NCBI RefSeq assembly: GCF_007751715.1
Contig: NZ_CP036292.1
Location: 2,542,001 to 2,606,000, forward strand
DNA: 64,000 nucleotides
Reading direction: 5' to 3'
DNA from: Rosistilla oblonga
Lineage (GTDB): Bacteria; Planctomycetota; Planctomycetia; Pirellulales; Pirellulaceae
Shown here: piece by piece, positions 45,693-52,865 of the stretch
How the letters are laid out: each line of letters opens with the position of its first letter
How positions within the stretch are numbered: position 1 is the stretch's first letter
Made by a program: the position numbers and the translations under genes
Notes under the pieces: generated by a model
Told to the model about the DNA's origin: nothing
The model's database searches: none
What the model saw: the letters and a program-made list of their open reading frames with translations, nothing else

Positions 45693-47173
45693 GATACGCA
45701 ACCCTCCGTTGTCGTGGGCGACCCGTCGGCCGGCCCCGGTTCCTGTCGCGACAGCTGGTCGAACTCAAAACTGTCGGGAACTATCCAGGTTATCAGACCA
45801 AAGACAATCCCCGAAACGGTTGCTCCGACCAACGAAGCGACAAACCATCCAATAGTAAAATAGGCAACCAGGCCGAGGCTGCTGCCAGCGACCATCGCCG
45901 CGCCGGCAGCCACAGGGCTGGGGCGGCCGAAATAGAGACCGCCGACGATTGGCCAGATACAGCTGCCGACCATCGGTCCGGCAAAAAACAGGACCGTCGC
46001 CAGCGTGCCGATGTTGGCCCAAGCCACCGACCAAGCGATCAAGCCCAAGATCAAAATGCTAAGCACCGACAGCTTGCGTTTGGTGGCATCGGGCATCGTT
46101 TTGCCAGCGGCGCGTTCGAAGATGTCGTTGACCATCAGGTCGCTGGTCGCGGCTAACAGGCTGTCGATACTCGAGGCCAACGAACAGAAGACGATCACAA
46201 ACACAAACAGCGCTCCGCCGGTTCCCAGCAGGGTCGCAGCGACCAACGGTCCGGCGATGTCGGGTTGGCTGATGCCGATCCCAAGAGCTGGCGCGGCCAG
46301 GCCCAGGAAGCCAGCAACGATTGGCACTGGCAACCACAACAGCCCGCCGAGAGCGTACGCCTTGGGGCCGACGCCGTCACGCATTGCAAACGCGCGGCTC
46401 CACCAGACGTTGCTGTGAAATATCTCTCCAAAACCAAATAACATGTTGTTGAACACGGCCATCAACGCGGCGGGGAACATCACCGATAACAACATCGGCC
46501 GCTCCGTCTGCAGTTTGCTGTGGACGTCGGAGATGTCGACGTGCAATAGGACAGCGATCGCCACGACGACCAGCCCGACAAGGATGATCAAGCTCTGGAT
46601 AAAATCGGTTCCAATCACGGCGTACATACCGCCAAAGAGCGTGTACAGAACGCAGACGCCCAGGACGACCGTCATGCCGACTTCGTAGGGGATTCCCGAG
46701 AGCACATTCAACAGCTTGCCGCCGGCCATCGCCATCGAGATCAACCAGGTCATCGCATAGAAGAGCGAGATGATCAGGAACGGGATCGCGCCGAGTTGGC
46801 CGTAGCGGCGATGGACAAATTCGACGGCGGTGTAGCCATGAGGCATCAGTTGGCGAATCCGGCCACTCATCGGAGCAAACGCGAACAGGCCGAAGCTGGC
46901 TGTCGAATAGGTCAACGCACCCCAGATCCCCAGCTGCAACGCGAACTGCGGAGCTAGCATCGTCGTGTTCGATGTGATCCAAGTCGCGACGGCGGTTGCG
47001 GTGCCCAGGGCGAGTCCGACGTTGCGGCCAGCGACTGCAAATCCGTCGTACGATTTCGCTTGCCGTCCCCACCAGACGCCCAGGCCGACCCAAAGGACTC
47101 CAAATGCGAACAGCAACGCGTAGCCCGCGTTGGGACTTAATATCGTGTTTGCGGCAATCAATCCGTCGATCAT
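45689..47173 (-). CDS. Sodium:solute symporter (SSS family), DUR3-like
   Basis: 494-residue polytopic membrane protein with about 13 membrane segments, SSS family. Stretches such as VLYTLFGGMYAVIGTDFIQS, MAMAGGKLLNVLSGIP, AYALGGLLWLPVPIVAG with FLGLAAPALG, and LASSIDSLLAATSDLMVNDI resemble the urea/polyamine DUR3 branch of SSS as I remember it, more than proline or glucose carriers. A urea- or ureide-type substrate is therefore plausible but unproven. The ATG at 47171-47173 overlaps the upstream stop in ATGA, and the TGA at its 3' end overlaps the microprotein ATG, so three membrane proteins are translationally coupled. Na+ dependence is inferred from the family. Confidence 0.9.
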   Translation of the reverse strand: MIDGLIAANTILSPNAGYALLFAFGVLWVGLGVWWGRQAKSYDGFAVAGRNVGLALGTATAVATWITSNTTMLAPQFALQLGIWGALTYSTASFGLFAFAPMSGRIRQLMPHGYTAVEFVHRRYGQLGAIPFLIISLFYAMTWLISMAMAGGKLLNVLSGIPYEVGMTVVLGVCVLYTLFGGMYAVIGTDFIQSLIILVGLVVVAIAVLLHVDISDVHSKLQTERPMLLSVMFPAALMAVFNNMLFGFGEIFHSNVWWSRAFAMRDGVGPKAYALGGLLWLPVPIVAGFLGLAAPALGIGISQPDIAGPLVAATLLGTGGALFVFVIVFCSLASSIDSLLAATSDLMVNDIFERAAGKTMPDATKRKLSVLSILILGLIAWSVAWANIGTLATVLFFAGPMVGSCIWPIVGGLYFGRPSPVAAGAAMVAGSSLGLVAYFTIGWFVASLVGATVSGIVFGLITWIVPDSFEFDQLSRQEPGPADGSPTTTEGCVS

Positions 47174-47637
47174 TTTCGACTCCCTTCGCTGTGCGGTTCA
47201 GACGCCGAGGCGTGAGCGGGGCGAGTCCGCCAAGTTCCCACGGCAATCAGGCTGATGATCGCCAGGAAGACGACAAGACCGCACGTCATCAGCGTCATTG
47301 CAAACGCGACCGACCAGTGTTTGACTTCGACCTGGGCGGGGACCTCCGACTCGGCCAAAGCGTCTCCGTTGGCATCCAGCGCCCGCACGCGGAAGCTGTG
47401 CATGCCATCGGCTAACCCGGAAACAAACGCTTCGGGGAACAGGCCTTGATAGAGCGTGACGTCTCGGTCATCGATCACCTGGTACTCCGCCGCGCCAGCG
47501 ATCTCGTTCCATCGCAGCGTCAGATAGCCCTCTTGAGCAGTGGCGAATTCGGTTTCGGAGAATCGAAGCGCATCTTCCGCGGCAGCGGCGAAGTTAGAAA
47601 CGGTTAAGAACGCTAGGGCAACAGCAGCCAATCGCAA
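47170..47637 (-). CDS. Exported fibronectin-III-like single-pass membrane protein
   Basis: 155-residue protein: signal peptide (MRLAAVALAFLTVSNFAAAA), one beta-sandwich resembling fibronectin type III (about 25-105; LTLRWNEIAGAAEYQVIDD and DGMHSFRVRALDANGDALAE), a membrane helix (about 110-137) and a short polar cytosolic tail. The start is TTG at 47635-47637, supported by a GAGGA ribosome-binding site 7 nt upstream; an ATG nearby is in another frame. The stop overlaps the symporter ATG. It is the first gene of the run, and by position it is a probable extracytoplasmic partner of the symporter, perhaps a solute-recognition or assembly subunit. No named family is recognised. Confidence 0.8.
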   Translation of the reverse strand: MRLAAVALAFLTVSNFAAAAEDALRFSETEFATAQEGYLTLRWNEIAGAAEYQVIDDRDVTLYQGLFPEAFVSGLADGMHSFRVRALDANGDALAESEVPAQVEVKHWSVAFAMTLMTCGLVVFLAIISLIAVGTWRTRPAHASASEPHSEGSRK

Positions 47638-47976
47638 GCAACCGTCCTCATTGTGGTGGTGTTTATAGTTAGTGCTGTAAGCACATTGATGATGGGGACG
47701 CTGCAGTGGCGCAATTTCCGTTCATGAGATTGCCGCGTGAAAACGAAGTCTCCCGTGGCGTTTCGTTCGATCGTAACAGAAAATGCTTTGAGCTGAAAGT
47801 ATTGTTGCCGCAATGCCGTTGGATGTGTTGCCAGCGATGGCGGGTCGCGTCACAATCGGGTTCGGGGGCGGCGAGGTCGGCCCCCGGCGAGTGGTTGGGA
47901 GTTCTTTCCCGGCCCCAGAAATGACTTTGCAGTAACTTTGGTTAACGACGCCGACGGCGGCAAGCGTGCGATAGGA
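47638..47976. other. 339-bp divergent intergenic region
   Basis: Between the fibronectin-III-like gene (minus) and the MarR gene (plus). The left part holds the candidate promoter/operator at 47662-47684. The remainder shows no gene or RNA that I can recognise. Confidence 0.6.
47662..47684 (-). promoter_or_regulatory. Candidate promoter/operator of the symporter cluster
   Basis: On the minus strand a palindrome GTGCT-TAC-AGCAC is followed 4 bp later by TATAAA, a good -10 box; the -35 region (ATCAAT at 17 bp) is poor. A start near 47654 would give a 17-nt leader containing the GAGGA ribosome-binding site and ending at the TTG codon. The palindrome just upstream of the -10 box is a suitable repressor site. 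The divergent MarR gene is the obvious candidate regulator. Confidence 0.4.
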
Positions 47977-48504
47977 ATGAAAACAAAGGTGCCCGTGCTT
48001 TCGAACGAAGACCAGATCGTCGCCGCGATTCGACAGATCATCCGGGCGGTCGATCTACACTCGCGACACTTGGTCAACGGACATGGGATGACCGGTCCGC
48101 AGTTGGCTGTGTTGCAGGAGGCGAAGCGATTGGGGCCGGTTTCGCCGACGGCGCTGTCGCGAGCGGTCCATCTGAGTCAGGCGACGGTCACGGGGATCCT
48201 GCAGCGACTCGAACGCCGCGGATTGATCCAACGCGAACAGAGCGTCTCGGATCGGCGTTCGGTCTCGGTCCAGACCACCTCGGCGGGACTCGAATTTTTG
48301 AGCGGTTCGCCATCGCTGCTGCAGGACCGTTTTCGCGACGCGCTCTCGGCGCTCGAAGATTGGGAGCGGTTGCAGATTCTTTCGACACTGCAGCGGGTGG
48401 CGTCGTTGATGGATGCCGACGAGATCGACGCGGCGCCGCATCTAACCTCCGGCGACATCCCGACACCAAGCGACGATCTGTCGGGGCCGGGCGAGAGTTC
48501 TTAA
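47977..48504 (+). CDS. MarR-family transcriptional regulator
   Basis: 175-residue winged-helix regulator. The core AVLQEAKRLGPVSPTALSRA, VHLSQATVTGILQRLERRGL and the wing QREQSVSDRRSVSVQTTSAG are diagnostic for MarR. MarR dimers usually repress a divergent or own operon and are released by small aromatic or metabolic ligands. It is transcribed away from the seven-gene symporter/amidohydrolase run, whose promoter region contains a palindrome (47672-47684), so regulation of that run is the most economical inference. The ATG at 47977 is preceded by ATAGGA. A Ser/Pro/Asp-rich tail ends the protein. Confidence 0.9.
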   Translation: MKTKVPVLSNEDQIVAAIRQIIRAVDLHSRHLVNGHGMTGPQLAVLQEAKRLGPVSPTALSRAVHLSQATVTGILQRLERRGLIQREQSVSDRRSVSVQTTSAGLEFLSGSPSLLQDRFRDALSALEDWERLQILSTLQRVASLMDADEIDAAPHLTSGDIPTPSDDLSGPGESS

Positions 48505-48620
48505 TCCCGCGATGTAGCGATTGGCAAAAGGGGGTAGCAATTGGTAAAGTTGCTGCGCCGTTGGGGACCGCCAACCAATCCAATACTTCGCCATCTTCCA
48601 TCGATTAAAAGAACCGAGTC

Positions 48621-49658
48621 ATGAAAATTGAACAACGTCCATTTGGTACGACGTCCGACGGGCACGCGGTGACGCTGTTTACGTTGACGAACAATCACGG
48701 CAACTCGGTCGAATTGATCGATCGCGGCGCGACAATCGTCAGCGTCAACGTTCCCGATCGCGACGGCAAACGGGTCAACGTCAACCTCGGCTTCTCGGCG
48801 CTCGACGGCTATCTGCAGCGGCATCCCTATTTCGGATCGACTGTCGGCCGGGTTTGCAATCGGATCGCCAACGGTCGGTTTGCGATCGATGGCCGCGAAT
48901 ACCAAGTCGCTCAAAATCTGGGAGCCCATCATTTGCATGGCGGCTTGGTCGCGTTCGACGCTTTGATGTGGACGGCGGAACCGATCCAGACGTCGTGGCA
49001 AGTCGGCGTGCGGATGCGGTTGGTCAGTCCCGATGGAGACGAAGGTTATCCGGGAACGCTCGACACGACTGTCGAATTCACTTGGAACGACGACAACGAA
49101 TTGACTTATACGTTCACCGCGGAAACCGACGCACCGACACATCTGAATCTGACCAACCACGCCTACTGGAATCTGGCTGGCGCGGGATCGGGCACGGCGC
49201 GAGATCACGTGGTGACGATCCAGGCCGATCAATCGCTGGAGGTGGACGACGATCTGATCCCCACCGGCCGCCAGATCGATGTCGCCGAAAGCGTCTTGGA
49301 CTTTCGCCAACCGCGAGTGATCGGCGATCGGATCGACGAACTGCCCGAGACCAAGGGGTATGACCATTGTTACGTGTTGCGAGGGACCCCCGGCGAACTA
49401 CGGCCTGCCGCCCTGGCTGTCGATCCCGCCAGCGGCCGGACGATGGAAGTCATGACGACTCAGCCGTGCATGCAGCTTTACACGGGCAATCATTTGAGTG
49501 GCCAGGCCGACGCGGGGGGCTTCCGGCAGCACGAGGCGTTTTGTTTTGAAACCCAGCATCCCCCGAATGCCGCCAACCAGTCGGCGTTTGCGACGACGCG
49601 GTTGAACCCAGGCGAGACGTTTAAGCAAACGACGCTCCATCGTTTTGGGATCGAGTAG
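48621..49658 (+). CDS. galM: Galactose mutarotase (aldose 1-epimerase)
   Basis: 345-residue aldose 1-epimerase that interconverts alpha and beta anomers of galactose/glucose. Family motifs: GRVCNRIANGRFAIDG, NLGAHHLHGGLVAFD (first catalytic-site His region), SPDGDEGYPG, LNLTNHAYWNL (catalytic His), KGYDHCYVLR and EAFCFETQHPPNAANQ (catalytic Glu). Length is standard. No signal peptide, so cytosolic. ATG at 48621. It leads a same-direction series with the STAS and histidine kinase genes but is 190 bp from the next gene, so it is probably a separate unit. Confidence 0.93.
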   Translation: MKIEQRPFGTTSDGHAVTLFTLTNNHGNSVELIDRGATIVSVNVPDRDGKRVNVNLGFSALDGYLQRHPYFGSTVGRVCNRIANGRFAIDGREYQVAQNLGAHHLHGGLVAFDALMWTAEPIQTSWQVGVRMRLVSPDGDEGYPGTLDTTVEFTWNDDNELTYTFTAETDAPTHLNLTNHAYWNLAGAGSGTARDHVVTIQADQSLEVDDDLIPTGRQIDVAESVLDFRQPRVIGDRIDELPETKGYDHCYVLRGTPGELRPAALAVDPASGRTMEVMTTQPCMQLYTGNHLSGQADAGGFRQHEAFCFETQHPPNAANQSAFATTRLNPGETFKQTTLHRFGIE

Positions 49659-49848
49659 TCGGTAGCATGGCGGGGCGCGATCGAGGCGGTGCTGGGCCGC
49701 GAAGCAGCCTTTGAGTTGCCCCGCGTCGGTCGATTGCAGCGCGACAAGCCGCGTGGTAATCTTGTCGCAGATCTTAAGATCCACCGCGCCGATTCGGCGG
49801 CGCCCCGATCTCCCATCCTCGTTCTCCGACCAATTGAAAGCAGGTGCG

Positions 49849-50214
49849 ATGGCCGCTACCACAATCGAAGTCAAAGAAGAAGTCGTGGTTGTCTATTTTT
49901 CCGATGGAAAGATTCTCGACAGCCAGCGCATCGAACAGGTCGGCGGAGAACTCCAGAGCGCGGTTCCCCAAGCGATCCACAAAAAGTTGCTGCTTAACTT
50001 CCGCGGCGTTTCGTTCATGTCCTCGGCGATGATCAGCAAGCTGGTCTCGTTGAGCAAGGCGTGCAAGGGAGCTGGCGTCGAGATGAAGTTCTGCGAAGTT
50101 TCGCCGAACGTGATGGAAGTCTTCAAGATCACCAAGTTGAACAAAGTGTTCGACATCAAGCCAGCCGAAGACAAGGCGATCGCCAGCTTTGGTAAGAAGA
50201 GCTGGTTCGGTTAA
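49849..50214 (+). CDS. STAS-domain anti-sigma-factor antagonist-like protein
   Basis: 121-residue single STAS domain, as in SpoIIAA/RsbV-type anti-anti-sigma factors. Visible elements: the first strands EVVVVYFSDGKILDSQRIEQ, the phosphorylation-loop region LLNFRGVSFMSSAMISKL with Ser-Ser in the expected place (canonical DxSGL is here FMSSAM), helix SLSKACKGAGVEMKF and the final VFKITKLNKVFDI. Partner-switching control of sigma factors or kinases is the family role. The ATG at 49849 has AGGTG upstream. A sensor-less histidine-kinase-type ATPase gene follows 73 bp downstream, a natural candidate partner. Confidence 0.9.
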   Translation: MAATTIEVKEEVVVVYFSDGKILDSQRIEQVGGELQSAVPQAIHKKLLLNFRGVSFMSSAMISKLVSLSKACKGAGVEMKFCEVSPNVMEVFKITKLNKVFDIKPAEDKAIASFGKKSWFG

Positions 50215-50287
50215 CAGCGAACATCGGAGTCCTGTCTGCTGGACTCGATCTTGCAGCTGTGATCGCTAACTGACAACTGCGAGTAAG

Positions 50288-50935
50288 ATGAACAACCAAG
50301 AAGAATCTGGCAAACAATCCGCGTCCGAACTGGCTGAGCTGGAACGGACGTGGATGTCTCATGAGCTGCACGATGGTTTGATGCAGTGGATCGTCGGAGC
50401 CAAGATGCAATCCGAGTCGCTTTATGCGCGGAGCATGGATGGCAAGCCACCGACGGCCGACCAGTTGCAATATCTGTGTACGCTGCTGTCGCGAGCGGTC
50501 TTGGAGGGGCGTCGATTGATGGCCGGGCTGCGTCCGCCGGAACTCGATGAATCCGATTGGCACGTTGCGCTGACGCATTGGGCCGACATCGCTCGCACGG
50601 GCGGCCAAACCGTCGTCGAATTTAATCTCGACCCAGCGACGCGGACGATTCCCGATGCGACGCAGCGGTGCATCTACCGGATCGTCCAAGAGGCTGTCGG
50701 CAATGCGCTCCGGCACGCCAAAGCCGAAAAGGTTCAGGTCGATGCCAATTTCGTCGGCGACGAGCTTGTCGTTTTGATCGAGGACAACGGCAGCGGATTC
50801 GATAAAGCGAGCGTGGGAGCCGATCGTTATGGGCTGAAGGGAATCCACGAGCGGGCGTCGCTGATCGAAGGCTCGGCGTCGATCACGTCGCAGATCGGCA
50901 GCGGGACCCGCGTCGAGGTGCGGTTGCCGCGCTAA
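50288..50935 (+). CDS. Small soluble histidine kinase (HisKA_3 / HATPase_c), no sensor domain
   Basis: 215-residue NarL-type histidine kinase reduced to catalytic parts. The dimerisation/phosphoacceptor helix has SHELHDGLMQWIVGAKMQSE with H28, followed by GRRLMAGLRPPELDESDW, and the ATPase part has the N box QEAVGNALRHAKAEKVQV, the G1 box VLIEDNGSGFD and the G2-type RYGLKGIHERASLIEG. There is no membrane segment or input domain, so it is cytosolic and probably receives its signal by protein contact. No response-regulator gene is adjacent; the gene just upstream encodes a STAS protein. ATG at 50288. It may act as a kinase or as an anti-sigma-like switch kinase. Confidence 0.88.
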   Translation: MNNQEESGKQSASELAELERTWMSHELHDGLMQWIVGAKMQSESLYARSMDGKPPTADQLQYLCTLLSRAVLEGRRLMAGLRPPELDESDWHVALTHWADIARTGGQTVVEFNLDPATRTIPDATQRCIYRIVQEAVGNALRHAKAEKVQVDANFVGDELVVLIEDNGSGFDKASVGADRYGLKGIHERASLIEGSASITSQIGSGTRVEVRLPR

Positions 50936-51079
50936 CGGCGACGCGTCGCACATTGGCCGGTTTTCCTCTAAAATGCGTGGGGCAGCGTCGTCCGCTTGCC
51001 AACGGAGGCTATGGTTTATCTGCCGCAGGCTTCTGGGGCTTCAATCCCGTCCTCCTTTCTCCATCACGAAACCGCCTTC

Positions 51080-51574
51080 ATGAATCGAATCGGTGTTTAT
51101 ACGGGGTCCTTCGATCCCGTGACCCTGGGCCATCTGCACATCATCCGTCGCGCGACGCGGTTGTTCGACGAATTGATCGTCGGGATCGGCATCAACGCGG
51201 ATAAGCGGTCGCTGTTTGAAAGCCAGGAACGGATCGAGTTGATCGCCGAGGTGACTCGCGATATTCCCAACCTGCGGATCGAAACCTTCGACGGCTTGGC
51301 TGTCGATTTTGTTCGCAACTGCAACGCCGCGGCGATGGTTCGCGGGATCCGTCCGCTGACGGACATCGCCGGCGAGTTTACGATGATGATGGCCAACCGC
51401 CAGTTGGACGATTCGATCGAAACCGTCTTCTTGATGGCCGACGAGGAATACGCTCACATCAGCAGTTCACTGCTGAAGCAGATCGCCGAACTCAGTGACG
51501 ACGATTTGCGACTAGCGAAGTTTGTCCCCGCCGCGATCATTCCTCAGTTGCGTGAGAAGCTGCGTCTTCGATAA
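51080..51574 (+). CDS. coaD: Phosphopantetheine adenylyltransferase
   Basis: 164-residue coaD enzyme (4'-phosphopantetheine + ATP to dephospho-CoA), the penultimate step of CoA synthesis. The nucleotidyltransferase signature YTGSFDPVTLGHLHIIRRA with TxxH is complete; other motifs are VGIGINADKRSLF, MVRGIRPLTDIAGEF, MMMANRQL and the ISSSLLKQIAEL region. Length is standard. The ATG at 51080 is chosen because upstream in-frame sequence does not match. Its last 38 bp overlap the 3' end of a convergent gene. Confidence 0.95.
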   Translation: MNRIGVYTGSFDPVTLGHLHIIRRATRLFDELIVGIGINADKRSLFESQERIELIAEVTRDIPNLRIETFDGLAVDFVRNCNAAAMVRGIRPLTDIAGEFTMMMANRQLDDSIETVFLMADEEYAHISSSLLKQIAELSDDDLRLAKFVPAAIIPQLREKLRLR

Positions 51575-52004
51575 CCATTTCGTAGACGCCGCGGGCTCCG
51601 CTGGGTAACCGCCCGGTCACGGTGATCGTTTGGATCGGGTAGTTGTCCGGATTGAAGCGGAGGCTGCTTTTGGTCGAGAAGATCGACTGGGGCAGCACCA
51701 ATTCCTCGTGCGGCGCCAGCGGCGAATCGCGATACAAGAAGTATTGCGCGTTGATCGAGATATCGATTTTCGGCAGCGCATCTCCGCTGAGATTCGTCAG
51801 CACGATCACGTCGGTCAGCCGAGCACCGCTGCCATCGGGAACGTCGACCATGCGTTGATCCAGTTCCGCCTTAACCGGCAGCGGTTGGTCCGACGCCTGG
51901 CCCATCCAAACCGTCGACCCGACGACTATCGTGATCGTGGCGATAATCAAACCATACAACAGCAGCGTCGTCTTGGGACCACTTAAACTAGGGCCTGGTC
52001 TCAC
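51537..52004 (-). CDS. Single-pass membrane protein of unknown function, GTG start
   Basis: 155 residues: short N-terminal tail (VRPGPSLSGPKT), membrane helix (LLLYGLIIATITIVVGSTVW), then a ~110-residue beta-rich domain (VIVLTNLSGDALPKIDISIN, DNYPIQTITVTGRLPSG). I do not recognise the family. The GTG at 52002-52004 overlaps the purN TGA as GTGA, so translation is probably coupled to purN. Its stop lies inside the coaD coding region, giving a 38-bp convergent overlap. The topology places the beta domain outside the cytoplasm, by inference. Confidence 0.8.
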   Translation of the reverse strand: MRPGPSLSGPKTTLLLYGLIIATITIVVGSTVWMGQASDQPLPVKAELDQRMVDVPDGSGARLTDVIVLTNLSGDALPKIDISINAQYFLYRDSPLAPHEELVLPQSIFSTKSSLRFNPDNYPIQTITVTGRLPSGARGVYEMVIEDAASHATEE

Positions 52005-52633
52005 GATGATCTCTCTGTGGGTTGAGTGTGAACGCGGCGACCGGTGACCGAAACGCGGCCTTCGGCGATCGCTTGAACCACGCGTGGCAACGCATCGCAT
52101 TCGCGTTCAAAGACCCGCGCTGCAAGCGATGCCGCGGTGTCGTCGCCGCGGACTTCGCAGGCGTGTTGAGCGATGATCGGTCCGTGATCGAAATCGTTGT
52201 CGACAAAGTGAACGGTGCAGCCGCTCAGTTTGGCGCCAAAGTCGAGGACCGCTTGATGGACCCGCGATCCATACATCCCCGCTCCGCAAAACGAAGGGAT
52301 CAAACTGGGGTGGATGTTAACGACGCGGTTTTCAAAATCGGTGGGGATCAGGACGTGTTTCAGGAAGCCCGCCATCACGACTAGTTCCACACCGGCGTCG
52401 CGACAGGGTTGGAACATCGCTTCGCTATAGGCTTTGTCGTCGGCGAATTGAGTTTTACCGATCACTTGATGCGGGATCGATTCCCCGGCAGCGAACTCGA
52501 GTCCCTTAGCGTTTGCGGCGCTACTGATCACCAACCGAAAGTCGACATCCAATTGGCCGCGCTGTTGCCAGGCAATCAGGTTGCGCAACGTCGTTCCGCC
52601 ACCGGAAATGAAAACAGCGATTGGAAGTGACAT
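52001..52633 (-). CDS. purN: Phosphoribosylglycinamide formyltransferase
   Basis: 210-residue GAR transformylase using 10-formyl-THF (purine synthesis step 3). Motifs: IAVFISGGGTTLRNLIAWQ at the N-terminus, VVMAGFLKHV, VVNIHPSLIPSFCGAGMYG with N106 and H108, and GCTVHFVDNDFDHGPII with the catalytic Asp near 149. Length is normal. ATG at 52631-52633. Overlaps the downstream membrane-protein gene by GTGA. A 232-bp spacer with two copies of a 44-nt hairpin repeat separates it from ileS upstream on the same strand. Confidence 0.95.
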   Translation of the reverse strand: MSLPIAVFISGGGTTLRNLIAWQQRGQLDVDFRLVISSAANAKGLEFAAGESIPHQVIGKTQFADDKAYSEAMFQPCRDAGVELVVMAGFLKHVLIPTDFENRVVNIHPSLIPSFCGAGMYGSRVHQAVLDFGAKLSGCTVHFVDNDFDHGPIIAQHACEVRGDDTAASLAARVFERECDALPRVVQAIAEGRVSVTGRRVHTQPTERSS

Positions 52634-52691
52634 GGAGATTGGTTGGGTGGAAGAAAGAGTTGTGGGGTGAAGAAGTGAGTTGGCCTGCTAG

Positions 52692-52805
52692 CCGGTGGCT
52701 TACATCACCGGCAGATCTTATGTCGCCCTCCGGGCTGTGGGGCGGTTGTTGTCTTCTGTTTCCGGTGGCTTACACCACCGGCAAATCTTTTGTCGCCCTC
52801 CGGGC
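52692..52805. repeat. Two 44-nt hairpin elements in tandem (52692-52735, 52762-52805)
   Basis: Each reads CCGGTGGCTTACAyCACCGG, then a tail with ATCTT and TGTCGCCCTCCGGGC. The first 20 bases form a hairpin, and the two copies are 70 bp apart. They match the single copy at 33813-33856 in length and layout. They sit in the purN-ileS spacer, which contains no gene. Confidence 0.85.
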
Positions 52806-52865
52806 TTGGGAACACGTTAGCTTTGGAAGCAACGTGTCTACAGCCGCGACGCCGGGCCGCTTGCC

